Origin: Nostocales cyanobacterium Centralia_MAG_434
GTDB taxonomy: Bacteria; Cyanobacteriota; Cyanobacteriia; Cyanobacteriales; Nostocaceae
Direction: 5' to 3'
Assembly (NCBI GenBank): GCA_021324415.1
Contig: JAJPJF010000417.1
Span: forward strand, 1 to 64,000
DNA: 64,000 bases
The translations under genes were made by a program, and so were the position numbers. Positions 1 through 7,961 of this stretch are shown here, piece after piece. The notes under the pieces were generated by a model. It did not search any database. It had not been told where the DNA came from and was given only the letters and a program-made list of their open reading frames with translations. Positions within the stretch are counted from its first letter, which is position 1. The number at the start of each line of letters is the position of its first letter.

Positions 1-1
1 A

Positions 2-1840
2 TTCCAATCGACTCAGATTCGAGGAGTATTGGCAATTCCCATCTGTGACAAAGAACAATTTCTCGGGCTGTTGAGCATTTTTCGTGCTGGAATTGACACA
101 ACAACTTTATGGGCAGGAGGTCGTGAACGTGCTTCAGAAAAACAACAGTCCCCGTTTATTTCATTTGACATTTGGCTTGAACAAAAAAAGGCGCAACCAC
201 TTCAATGGCAAGCTGAAGAAATAACAATGGGGCAAGCTTTAGCTGTCCAGTTGTCGAGAGCAATTGGGCAGCAGCAAATGTTCCAACAATTACAGCTGCT
301 AAATACTAACCTGGAACAGTTAGTACAAGAGCGCACAACCCAGTTGCAAAAGTCGTTAGAACTTGCACAAGTGGTGAAGCAGGTAAAAACCCAAATGCGT
401 AGTCATCTGGATTATAAAACCACCCTATGCACTATTGTTCGGGAAGTGCGAAGCCTAATGAAAACTGACCGGGTGTTGATTTATAAACTCGAGCCTGGGG
501 TTGGTGGTGAGGTTTTGGTGGAAGATGTAGGTCCCTACTGGCGATCTATTGAAGGGTTGAAAATGAGCATGGAATGCTTTCCGGATGAGTCGGCTCGTCT
601 TTACATGCAACAAAGAGTCAGGGCGATTAACAATACCTCCAGTGCATCCTTGAGTCCCTGTCATCAAGAATTTCTCAAGAGCATTCAGGTCAAAGCGAAT
701 GTCATTGTACCTATCAACATCAATACACAACTGTGGGGCTTGCTGATTGCACATCAATGTTGTACTCCCAGAAATTGGCAGGATGCAGAAATTGATTTGC
801 TCCAACAGTTGGCTGATGAAGCAGCGATCGCCATACAGCAAGCAATGCTATACGAAAAAAGCCAGACTGCACAGGCAACAGCAAGGGTACAAGCGGGACA
901 GGTAGCGCAAGTGCTCCACGAAATGCAACAAGCACAAGCTCAGTTAGTTCAAACTGAAAAAATGTCCAGTTTTGGTTTGTTGGCATTAGGTGTGGCACAA
1001 GAAATCAACAACTCGGTTAACTTCATCTGTAGTAGGCTATCGACTGCTGACGAGCACATTCAACAGTTGCGGAAACTTTTATACACTCATGCAAGCAGTG
1101 AAATTAGCACTCAAGCCCAAGCACTGAATTTAGACTTTTTGTGCGAAGACTTACCGAAAATCATGTCATCGATGAAAGTACAAGCGGAGCACGTCCGCTC
1201 AACCGTGAGGTCATTACAGAATTTCTCTCGTCTAGATCAAGCGAGTGTCAAACGAGTTAATCTACATCAAAGCATTGATAGAGCTTTGTTAATTTTGCAA
1301 CGTCGGTTGCAACCAAAAGTTGGGGGTTATGAGATTGAGGTGATTAAAGACTATGGTGAGATACCCCCAGTAGAATGTTATGTTGGACCAATCAATCAGG
1401 TATTTCTCACTATCCTGAACGCTGCAATTCATGCTTTGACGAAGCAGATCAGAACAGTTAAATCGGAAGTCAGCCTGACCAAAAATCAACTCGAGGCTTC
1501 TCAAACGGCGTTAGGGGTATTGGAGAACAGGGAAGATAGCAACTACCCAAGTATTAGCCAATCACTTTACATCCGGATCTCGACTGGACTCTCTGCTGAT
1601 GGCTCTCGTGCAGTTATTCGGGTTGCCTACAATGACCCAGGAATGACACAACAGATGAAAGAGCGAATTTTTGAGCCAATGTTTGGGACGAAAGCGATGG
1701 GTAAGGAAATGGAACTAGCAATTAGCTATCACATTATTGTACAAAAGCATGGTGGAGTCTTCAAGTGTGACTCTGAAGTGGGTCAAGGCACACAGTTATG
1801 GATCGAGATTCCACTCAAGCAAACTGTGGAGTATCAATGA
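2..1840 (+). CDS. GAF-domain histidine-kinase-like protein, 5' end cut, catalytic core degenerate
   Basis: The frame is open to the left edge, so the true start lies outside the window; the TTG at 29 is only the first internal start codon. In order it shows the end of a GAF/phytochrome-like domain, a coiled coil, a full GAF domain (about 125-285 residues after the TTG), a second coiled coil, then a DHp-ATPase region. The core is damaged. The H-box reads VAQEINNS, with Gln (codon 998-1000) where the phosphoacceptor His should be. The N-box Asn is replaced in ILNAAIHAL. The G1 box reads AYNDPGM and the G2 box reads GKEMELAISY. The GAF part looks intact. It is probably a pseudokinase that senses or scaffolds, or an early pseudogene, although 600 codons stay open. 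Confidence 0.85.
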   Translation, partial: FQSTQIRGVLAIPICDKEQFLGLLSIFRAGIDTTTLWAGGRERASEKQQSPFISFDIWLEQKKAQPLQWQAEEITMGQALAVQLSRAIGQQQMFQQLQLLNTNLEQLVQERTTQLQKSLELAQVVKQVKTQMRSHLDYKTTLCTIVREVRSLMKTDRVLIYKLEPGVGGEVLVEDVGPYWRSIEGLKMSMECFPDESARLYMQQRVRAINNTSSASLSPCHQEFLKSIQVKANVIVPININTQLWGLLIAHQCCTPRNWQDAEIDLLQQLADEAAIAIQQAMLYEKSQTAQATARVQAGQVAQVLHEMQQAQAQLVQTEKMSSFGLLALGVAQEINNSVNFICSRLSTADEHIQQLRKLLYTHASSEISTQAQALNLDFLCEDLPKIMSSMKVQAEHVRSTVRSLQNFSRLDQASVKRVNLHQSIDRALLILQRRLQPKVGGYEIEVIKDYGEIPPVECYVGPINQVFLTILNAAIHALTKQIRTVKSEVSLTKNQLEASQTALGVLENREDSNYPSISQSLYIRISTGLSADGSRAVIRVAYNDPGMTQQMKERIFEPMFGTKAMGKEMELAISYHIIVQKHGGVFKCDSEVGQGTQLWIEIPLKQTVEYQ

Positions 1841-1942
1841 AACATTTAACAGTTAATTTGTTACTAATTCGTAAAATTTCTTTACACTTCGCTACAATTA
1901 GATGAGATAGCAATCTCATTTGGATTGCAAGGAAGGTCTAAG

Positions 1943-2131
1943 ATGCAGGTACAAGGTATTTCATTGGCAGAAGCCGCAAGGCGATTGGGTGTGAGTCAGA
2001 GTGCTTTGTATGTAGCTGTGCAAAAAGGAGAAATCCCTGCTTTTAGAAGATTTGGCAAAACTGTCATTCCTCCTGGAAGACTAAGAGCGTATCAGCTTAG
2101 ACAACGTCCCACCTCTGATTACAGGCTTTGA
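1943..2131 (+). CDS. Small excisionase/MerR-type helix-turn-helix protein
   Basis: A 62-residue protein. An in-frame TTG lies 18 nt upstream, but the ATG at 1943 follows an AAGGAAGG ribosome site at about 1930-1937 and is preferred. The core LAEAARRLGVSQSALYVAV followed by 'KGEIPAFRRFG' matches the HTH_17/excisionase fold: helix, turn, recognition helix and a beta wing. Such stand-alone proteins bind DNA as small regulators or as recombination directionality factors. No integrase is nearby, so a regulatory role is the more likely one. It follows the kinase-like gene by about 100 bp on the same strand and ends inside a run of GAGACGTTG repeats. Confidence 0.7.
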   Translation: MQVQGISLAEAARRLGVSQSALYVAVQKGEIPAFRRFGKTVIPPGRLRAYQLRQRPTSDYRL

Positions 2132-2164
2132 GACGTTGTATGGAGACGTTGCATGCAACGTCTC
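2130..2164. repeat. GAGACGTTG direct repeat and 22-bp perfect palindrome
   Basis: GAGACGTTG occurs at 2130 and again at 2143. From 2143 to 2164 the sequence is a perfect 22-bp palindrome centred between 2153 and 2154. Such gene-end palindromes are common dispersed elements in filamentous cyanobacteria. The stop codon of the HTH gene overlaps its left edge, and it could act as a transcript-end hairpin. Confidence 0.7.
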
Positions 2165-2241
2165 TACCACCAATTTTTGTTAGTCTTAATGGGTTAAAGT
2201 GCATAGTATAAGGCTGCTTTTAATGGGCTTGTAGTCAGATT

Positions 2242-3003
2242 ATGACAACTACACAGACACTTAACTCTTACATTAGAATCCCTAAACCAAATCCTCGAGC
2301 TTCGGTGCGTTTATTCTGCTTTCCTTATGCAGGTGGTAGCTCTCTGATTTTTCGTACATGGTCTAACAGTTTGCCTAATACTGTTGAAGTTTGTGCCATT
2401 GAACTTCCTGGGCGGGGAATGCAGATACGGTCAGCCCCATTCACAAATCTAGAAAATCTTGTAAGTGCGATCGCCCCTGTCCTTCTCCCATACTTAGACA
2501 AACCATTTGCTTTTTTTGGTCACAGTATGGGTGGGCTGATCAGTTTTGAGATGACCCGTCTACTTCTTAGAAAACATAGTATTATTCCCGTCCATCTTTT
2601 CGTTTCTGCTAGGCGTGCTCCACAAATTGCTATATCAAGCCCACCTATACATACCCTATCAGAACCAGAATTTATTTTGGAACTACGTCGCCTTAACGGC
2701 ACACCTCAAGCTGTACTAGAAAATACTGAACTGATGCAACTGCTCATTCCTACCTTACGGGCAGATTTTGCAGTTCTTGAGACTTATACTTATAGTCCCC
2801 AACCACCCCTCGATTGCCCAATAACTGTCTTTGGTGGTCTACAGGATAGTGAGGTCAGTCACAATGAACTTCAAGCCTGGAAAGAGCAAACAAATGCTAA
2901 GTTCTCGCTACACATGTTTGAGGGTGATCATTTCTTTGTACACTCAGCTCAATCACTCTTGCTGCAGTTCCTTTCTCAAAAGTTGGAGAAAAATTTTCGT
3001 TAA
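2242..3003 (+). CDS. Type II thioesterase (GrsT-like alpha/beta hydrolase)
   Basis: A 253-residue alpha/beta hydrolase. It has the N-terminal 'LFCFPYAGGSS' strand-loop, the nucleophile elbow FFGHSMGGL (Ser near residue 96), an Asp-containing loop 'PITVFGGLQDSEV' and a C-terminal His in 'GDHFFVHS'. This is the layout of type II thioesterases, which remove wrong acyl groups from carrier proteins of non-ribosomal peptide or polyketide synthases. No such synthase lies in the window, so it either acts in trans or hydrolyses another acyl thioester. The ATG start is clear. It stands alone on the plus strand, convergent with the next gene. Confidence 0.85.
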   Translation: MTTTQTLNSYIRIPKPNPRASVRLFCFPYAGGSSLIFRTWSNSLPNTVEVCAIELPGRGMQIRSAPFTNLENLVSAIAPVLLPYLDKPFAFFGHSMGGLISFEMTRLLLRKHSIIPVHLFVSARRAPQIAISSPPIHTLSEPEFILELRRLNGTPQAVLENTELMQLLIPTLRADFAVLETYTYSPQPPLDCPITVFGGLQDSEVSHNELQAWKEQTNAKFSLHMFEGDHFFVHSAQSLLLQFLSQKLEKNFR

Positions 3004-3063
3004 GAGGGAACAGGGAACTAGGAACAGAAAAACAATCCGTGTATGGTTGTAAAAATTACAACT

Positions 3064-3135
3064 CTCAGAATCCCGGTTTCTTCAAGAAACCGGGACTCTC
3101 GTTTCTTACGAATAATTTAGGATTGCTATATAGGC
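3064..3135. repeat. Dispersed hairpin repeat, copy 1
   Basis: A perfect 11-bp-stem hairpin (3072-3094) is followed at 3117-3134 by ATTTAGGATTGCTATATA. The reverse complement of this unit recurs at 51392-51445. The stop codon of the neighbouring methyltransferase (3126-3128) lies inside the unit. The hairpin can also serve as a transcript end for the two convergent genes. Confidence 0.7.
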
Positions 3136-4178
3136 TTGTGAGCAATGAGATACTTGCTCAAAAAGTGTACTTGCATTTCAATGTTTTCAAAGCCTGCTTT
3201 CTCTAAACGCTCTACTAAGTTATCAGTTGTGTAATGCTTGTAGTAGGGTTCATGGTAAGTATCATCGAAAAATTCCATTGTCGGTTGCATTTCAGGAGAA
3301 TCGCTCATTTGAATAGAGTCACAGAGAATAAAAATTCCACCTGGTTTAGTCACCCGGAAACATTCTTCTATCACACGCTGGCGCACGGTTGCTGGTAATT
3401 CATGGAACAGGAAAACAGAAGTCACAGCATGGAAATAGTTATCTAAGTAAGGTAACTCTTCGGCATTAGCTTGCAGCAGTTGTGGCAATTCTCCCGGAAT
3501 TTGGGATAACAGTTCGTTCGCTTTCCGCAAGTAAGCAGGTGATAAATCTGTACCATAGAGTGATGCTTGAGGTAGAGCCGACCGAATCAACTTCAGAGTG
3601 CGACCAGTACCACAAGCTACATCCAGAATACGAATTTGCCGTGGGTGAACAGAAGTTGCGTGCAATGCCAAGACAAGAGGAGCAAGAATTCGCCTTCGCA
3701 TCACGTCTGCTGAGCCACCAAAGAGAAGTTCCACCTGTAAGTCATAGAGATTGGCGGATAAATCGCTTAAGTAGCCATCTGTCTGGTAGTGGAAATTCTG
3801 TACGTAGTAGCTAGGATAATCGAGAGTATCTATTTGAGTGGAAAACTCTTGATATTTCTTTTGATTAGCCCGCAGCCAGCGCTGAGGTAAATCCAGCCAT
3901 TCGGCTGGGTAGTAGCGGAAAAAATCTTCCCAAGGGTTATCAAATAGTAAACTTTTGGGATATATTCCCCGTTCAGCATCTTGCCAATCAACTTCTAGCA
4001 GATCATTCAATTTTTGCTCAAGTATGCGTATAACCTCGTTCGGGATGGGTTTGAACTGTCTGTGTACAGTGGAAATGATGTTCATTAAGCGTACGCTTAA
4101 CGTTTTGTGTGCCAGACTAAAGTAACTTTTACCCTGCTGCAAAGTCTGATAAGTCAATTTGGTTAACGTATCTGACAT
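3126..4178 (-). CDS. SAM-dependent class I methyltransferase
   Basis: A 350-residue protein. Residues about 175-290 form a Rossmann methyltransferase: motif I 'ILDVACGTGRTL', motif II acidic residue in 'ASLYGTDLSP', then 'LLQANAEELPYLDNYF' and the post-motif 'RVTKPGGIFILCDS'. This is UbiE/Methyltransf_11-like. The first 170 residues are helical, not recognised, and look conserved rather than random. The substrate cannot be told from sequence. The ATG start at 4178 is the only good choice. The gene is convergent with the thioesterase, and its last three codons fall inside a dispersed repeat. Confidence 0.8.
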   Translation of the reverse strand: MSDTLTKLTYQTLQQGKSYFSLAHKTLSVRLMNIISTVHRQFKPIPNEVIRILEQKLNDLLEVDWQDAERGIYPKSLLFDNPWEDFFRYYPAEWLDLPQRWLRANQKKYQEFSTQIDTLDYPSYYVQNFHYQTDGYLSDLSANLYDLQVELLFGGSADVMRRRILAPLVLALHATSVHPRQIRILDVACGTGRTLKLIRSALPQASLYGTDLSPAYLRKANELLSQIPGELPQLLQANAEELPYLDNYFHAVTSVFLFHELPATVRQRVIEECFRVTKPGGIFILCDSIQMSDSPEMQPTMEFFDDTYHEPYYKHYTTDNLVERLEKAGFENIEMQVHFLSKYLIAHKPI

Positions 4179-4360
4179 AGGAATAGTCGATTTTTTGTTA
4201 CTTAATATTTATCTAAATTAATCAATTTTAACTAAAATTCCTAATTCTTAGGATAGATGTCTATATGCAAGCATGGATGCTGTTAGAAACATTATAATAG
4301 ATTTATGTAATGAATGTTTCGATTGGTAATATATTAACTTTTATTAAAAGCAACAAAACA

Positions 4361-4374
4361 GTATCACTTGTTAC
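4361..4374 (+). promoter_or_regulatory. NtcA box upstream of gifA
   Basis: A perfect GTA-N8-TAC (GTAtcacttgtTAC). A -10-like TAGATT follows at 4387-4392, only 12 nt after the box. That spacing puts NtcA over the -35 region and fits repression. This agrees with the known repression of gif genes by NtcA under nitrogen limitation. Confidence 0.75.
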
Positions 4375-4451
4375 AGATTGATGTGATAGATTAGTTAAAG
4401 GAAAAAACAAACTCATCAAAATATCACGACAAAAACTGGGAGGGTCTTGGT

Positions 4452-4652
4452 ATGTCTATGGAAGAAAGAGCTCGGGCCTTAATGGTGCGTCACTATCAAT
4501 TGATTAAGAATCGTCAACAATCTTTGCTAGAACGCACGAGTGAAGAACTAGGTCTTCCTGGTGAAATCTCTCACTACTGGAATCCTATTCAAGGGAAAAT
4601 AGACCCTATTGCACGGCAAACTTATGACCGCAGCAATGCCACTATGAGCTAA
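4452..4652 (+). CDS. gifA: Glutamine synthetase inactivating factor IF7
   Basis: A 66-residue, Arg-rich protein with the IF7 hallmarks 'RALMVRH', 'IKNRQQSLLERT', 'EELGLP', 'YWNPIQGKI' and the C-terminal 'YDRSNATMS'. IF7 binds GlnA when nitrogen is plentiful and blocks it without covalent change; the Arg residues make the contact. It sits just downstream of glnA in convergent orientation, the arrangement I recall from Anabaena PCC 7120. The ATG at 4452 follows a GGGAGG ribosome site, and an ATG at 4458 is an alternative start. The perfect NtcA box upstream fits nitrogen-dependent repression. Confidence 0.92.
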   Translation: MSMEERARALMVRHYQLIKNRQQSLLERTSEELGLPGEISHYWNPIQGKIDPIARQTYDRSNATMS

Positions 4653-4696
4653 GCAGTTATAAATTATGAAGCCATTTCAAAAAATCAAATAAAAAA

Positions 4697-4715
4697 GCCA
4701 CCCTAAGTGGGTGGC
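4697..4715. terminator. Shared terminator between gifA and glnA
   Basis: A hairpin with a 7-bp stem GCCACCC/GGGTGGC and a 5-nt loop. An A-run lies to the left and T-rich sequence (ATATTTTAT) to the right, so it can end transcription from both convergent genes. Confidence 0.85.
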
Positions 4716-4738
4716 ATATTTTATGCTAAACAGAGCAG

Positions 4739-6154
4739 TTAAGCATCATAATAGAGAGCAAACTCGTAGGGATGGGGGCGCAAGCGCAAGGGGTTAACTT
4801 CAGTATCCAGCTTGTAGGAAATCCACGTTTCTATGAAGTCTTCAGTAAATACGCCTGATTTCGTCAAGAAAGCGTGATCTTTCTCTAGCGCCTCCAATGC
4901 TAAATCCAGAGAACCTGGCGTTGAAGGAACTTTTGCCAGTTCTTCTGGAGAGAGTTCATAGATGTTTTTATCTAAAGGCTCACCTGGATGAATTTTGTTG
5001 TTAATACCATCCAGACCAGCGCATAGCATAGCGGCAAAAGCAAGATAAGGGTTACAGGTAGCGTCAGGGCAACGGAACTCTAAGCGCTTGGCTTTAGGGT
5101 TGCTGCCAGATAGAGGAATACGGATAGAAGCAGAACGGTTACCTTGAGAATAAGCTAGGTTAACTGGTGCTTCATAACCGGGTACTAGACGCTTGTAAGA
5201 GTTGGTGCTGGGGTTAGTAAGCGCCAACAGTGCTGAAGCGTGTTTAAGAATACCACCAATGTAATACAGCGCTGTTTCACTCAAGCCAGCATATTTATCG
5301 CCAGCAAACAGTGGTTGACCATCTTTCCAAATCGATTGGTGGGTGTGCATACCAGAACCGTTGTCTTGAAATACTGGCTTAGGCATGAAGGTAACAGTTC
5401 TGCCGTATTTATTAGCAACGTTCTTAATGACGTATTTATAAGTCATTAGCCAGTCAGCAGCCTCAATCAGCTTACCAAACCGGAAGCCAAGTTCGCACTG
5501 ACCACCTGTAGCAACTTCGTGATGGTGCTTTTCAATTGGTACCCCACACTCTGCCATGACAAGCAGCATTTCTGTCCGGATATCTTGTAGAGTGTCGGTT
5601 GGGGCAACTGGGAAGTAACCTTCTTTGTAGCGAGGTTTGTAACCCAGATTAGGACCTTCTTGTCTACCAGAATTCCAGCGACCTTCTACTGAGTCTACAT
5701 AGTAGTAGCCTGAGTGCTGGTTCTGGTCGAAGCGAACATCATCAAAGATAAAGAATTCAGCTTCAGGACCAAAAAAAGCTGTATCACCAATACCAGTAGA
5801 AACTAGGTAGTCTATTGCTTTTTGAGCAATGACACGAGGACAACGGTTATAAGGTTCGCCAGTCCGAGGTTCTTTGATACTGCAGATCAAACTGAGTGTC
5901 GGCTCTTTCATGAATGGGTCAATCCACGCTGTGTTTGGATCGAGAACCATTGACATGTCTGATTCGTTGATAGCTTTCCAACCCCGGATACTAGAACCGT
6001 CAAAAGGGACGCCATCACTGAAGGAGCTCTCATCAATTTGGTCTTTGTGCACCGTTAGGTGCTGCCAAGTTCCTGGCATATCGATGAATTTCAGATCGAT
6101 CATCTGAATGTTTTTGTCTTGAATCAGCTTCAAGATTTCTTGTGGGGTTGTCAT
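4739..6154 (-). CDS. glnA: Glutamine synthetase type I
   Basis: A 471-residue GSI that makes glutamine from glutamate, ammonium and ATP; it is the entry point of the GS-GOGAT cycle. Seen motifs: the N-terminal beta-grasp '[15 protein letters not shown]', 'DGSSIRGW' (Asp50 loop), the active-site region '[15 protein letters not shown]', '[12 protein letters not shown]' and the adenylylation-type loop near 'NIYELSPEE'. The frame runs open to 6196, but the ATG at 6154 starts MTTPQEILK and has an AAGGAG ribosome site 6 nt upstream. Regulation is visible: an NtcA box at 6280-6293 with a well-spaced -10, and gifA next door encoding its inhibitor. Confidence 0.97.
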   Translation of the reverse strand: MTTPQEILKLIQDKNIQMIDLKFIDMPGTWQHLTVHKDQIDESSFSDGVPFDGSSIRGWKAINESDMSMVLDPNTAWIDPFMKEPTLSLICSIKEPRTGEPYNRCPRVIAQKAIDYLVSTGIGDTAFFGPEAEFFIFDDVRFDQNQHSGYYYVDSVEGRWNSGRQEGPNLGYKPRYKEGYFPVAPTDTLQDIRTEMLLVMAECGVPIEKHHHEVATGGQCELGFRFGKLIEAADWLMTYKYVIKNVANKYGRTVTFMPKPVFQDNGSGMHTHQSIWKDGQPLFAGDKYAGLSETALYYIGGILKHASALLALTNPSTNSYKRLVPGYEAPVNLAYSQGNRSASIRIPLSGSNPKAKRLEFRCPDATCNPYLAFAAMLCAGLDGINNKIHPGEPLDKNIYELSPEELAKVPSTPGSLDLALEALEKDHAFLTKSGVFTEDFIETWISYKLDTEVNPLRLRPHPYEFALYYDA

Positions 6155-6250
6155 TGTTACTCCTTGTCTACCAGATTTTCTAAAGTAGAACCACAATGCT
6201 AAAGCATGCTGACCCTGCTTGATTAAACCAAATTTTGAGATACCTGAAAT

Positions 6251-6293
6251 ATAGTAAAGATTTGAAATTCAGGTATTTTGTAGCTTTTGTTAC
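6251..6293 (-). promoter_or_regulatory. NtcA-activated glnA promoter
   Basis: On the minus strand a perfect GTA-N8-TAC (6293 to 6280) is followed after 23 nt by a -10 TACTAT (6256-6251). This is the classic class II NtcA-dependent architecture, about 95 nt upstream of the glnA start. Confidence 0.85.
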
Positions 6294-6520
6294 AGATATG
6301 CTAGTTTACAGGTTCTATTAACCTTTCCTTAACCATCGGCACAAAACTACTAATGTTCATCTCACAGGGGTCAACTTTGGCATAGAATCCTTAAATAGCG
6401 AATGTTATTTGTTTTTGTGCTGTAGCTTCTTTTTTGAACGGTGGCACAAAAAGTGACACGCTCATAAAAGCGCTCAAATAAATATCAAACCATAGATAGA
6501 ATTGATTGGGAGAAAAAGGT

Positions 6521-7030
6521 ATGCGGGATGCAGTAACAAGCTTAATTAAGAATTATGACGTTGCAGGTCGGTATTTTGACCGGAATGCAATTGACAGTCT
6601 TAAATCTTATTTTGAAAGTGGCACAGCACGAGTACAAGCAGCAGCGATTATTAATTCAAATGCAGCAGCAATTGTCAAGGCAGCTGGTTCTAGGCTATTT
6701 GATGAGCAACCAGAGCTAATCCGCCCCAGTGGCAATGCTTACACGACTCGTCGTTATGCGGCTTGTCTTCGAGATCTGGACTACTACTTGCGCTATGCTA
6801 CCTATGCACTTGTTGCTGGCAATATGGATGTGCTCAATGAACGAGTGTTGCAAGGACTGAGAGAAACCTACAATTCCTTGGGTGTACCCATTGGTCCAAC
6901 AGTTCGTGGTATTCAAATTATTAAGGAGATTGTGAAGGAGCAAGTAGCAGGGTCAGGTGCTGCTGATACTAGCTTTGTGGATGAGCCATTTGATTATCTC
7001 ACTCGGGAATTGAGCGAAAAAGATATCTAA
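6521..7030 (+). CDS. apcF: Allophycocyanin beta-18 subunit (phycobilisome core)
   Basis: A 169-residue phycobiliprotein. The MRDAVTSLIKNYD start, the chromophore Cys in 'YAACLRDLDYYLRYATYA' and 'TYNSLGVPIGPTVRGIQIIKE' mark the ApcF subunit rather than ApcB. ApcF is a minor beta-type subunit of the core cylinder that partners the terminal emitter ApcE and passes energy to the photosystems. The frame can be extended 15 nt upstream, but the ATG at 6521 is the family start. It is divergent from glnA; I recall apcF-glnA-gifA as a conserved order in Nostocales. Confidence 0.93.
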   Translation: MRDAVTSLIKNYDVAGRYFDRNAIDSLKSYFESGTARVQAAAIINSNAAAIVKAAGSRLFDEQPELIRPSGNAYTTRRYAACLRDLDYYLRYATYALVAGNMDVLNERVLQGLRETYNSLGVPIGPTVRGIQIIKEIVKEQVAGSGAADTSFVDEPFDYLTRELSEKDI

Positions 7031-7040
7031 ACTCAGTGAA

Positions 7041-7085
7041 CAGTTATCAGTGAATAGTTATCAGCTAACTGTTCACTGATAACTG
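7041..7085. terminator. Hairpin after apcF built from CAGTTATCAGTGAA repeats
   Basis: A perfect 14-bp inverted repeat (7041-7054 with 7072-7085) and a 17-nt loop, 11 bp after the apcF stop. The ACTGATAACTG units also repeat directly to 7091, resembling STRR elements. There is no T-run, so termination is likely but unproven. Confidence 0.55.
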
Positions 7086-7121
7086 ATAACTGAATCAGTG
7101 TAACCGGATGTAAAGTAAAGA

Positions 7122-7952
7122 TTGGTTAAGCAAAGGTTAGATGTTTTATTAGTAGAGTTGAATTTGTGTTCGTCCCGTCAGCAGGCGCAGCGGTTGATTC
7201 AAGCGGGAGAGGTTACTGTTGATGGGACAGTGGTTGACAAGCCAGGGACTGAGATAGACGTTTCTACACAAATTCAAGTTAAGGAGCGATCGCGTTTTGT
7301 GTCCAGAGGGGGCGAGAAGTTAGCAAAGGCGATCGATGTTTTTGGTATTTCTGTAGAAGGGCGTGTTTGTTTAGATGGTGGCATCTCTACAGGCGGTTTT
7401 ACCGATTGTCTGCTACAGGCTGGGGCAAAGCAAGTTTATGGTGTTGACGTTGGTTATGGGCAAGTTGACTGGGGTCTGAGAAATGATCCTAGGGTGATTT
7501 TGCGCGAACGTACAAATTTACGCTATCTGACGCCAGATGGGTTGTATGGTTCACCTATCTCTGTAGGGGAAGGATATGCTGATTTGGCTGTGGTGGATGT
7601 GTCGTTTATTTCATTAACCAAGATTTTGCCTGCTTTGTGGCAGCTTCTGCAATCTCCTCGTGAGGTGGTTTTGTTGGTAAAACCACAGTTTGAAGTGGGA
7701 AGAAACCGTGTGGGAAAAAAAGGGGTTGTGCGTGACTCTCATGACCAAGCCGATGCTATTTTCTCGGTGTTACAAGCAGGTGGAGAATTAGGTTGGCATT
7801 ACAAAGGTTTAACTTGGTCGCCTGTCACTGGTCCGGCTGGCAATATAGAATACTTATTGTGGCTGGGAATGGACAGTGAAATCCCTTCACCAGATTTAAC
7901 GGCAATTCAGCAGGTGACTCGATTGGCTGCCAGTGAACTTCGCGAAAAATAA
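7122..7952 (+). CDS. tlyA: TlyA-family S4/FtsJ rRNA 2'-O-methyltransferase
   Basis: A 276-residue protein with an N-terminal S4 RNA-binding domain ('RLDVLLVELNLCSSRQQAQ', residues about 4-60) and an RrmJ/FtsJ-like methyltransferase ('GGISTGGFTDCLLQAG', 'DLAVVDVSFISL', 'VLLVKPQFE', 'GPAGNIEYL'). Family members methylate 16S and 23S rRNA riboses at the subunit interface and were once named hemolysin A. The TTG at 7122 is the only usable start, because an in-frame stop (TAA, 7116-7118) lies just upstream. It sits on the plus strand after the apcF hairpin. Confidence 0.88.
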   Translation: MVKQRLDVLLVELNLCSSRQQAQRLIQAGEVTVDGTVVDKPGTEIDVSTQIQVKERSRFVSRGGEKLAKAIDVFGISVEGRVCLDGGISTGGFTDCLLQAGAKQVYGVDVGYGQVDWGLRNDPRVILRERTNLRYLTPDGLYGSPISVGEGYADLAVVDVSFISLTKILPALWQLLQSPREVVLLVKPQFEVGRNRVGKKGVVRDSHDQADAIFSVLQAGGELGWHYKGLTWSPVTGPAGNIEYLLWLGMDSEIPSPDLTAIQQVTRLAASELREK

Positions 7953-7961
7953 GTATTTATA

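Noticed and set aside
455-998. Minus-strand ORFs of 128 and 92 codons
   Set aside because: They lie antisense inside the GAF gene, which has clear domain content; these are frame shadows.
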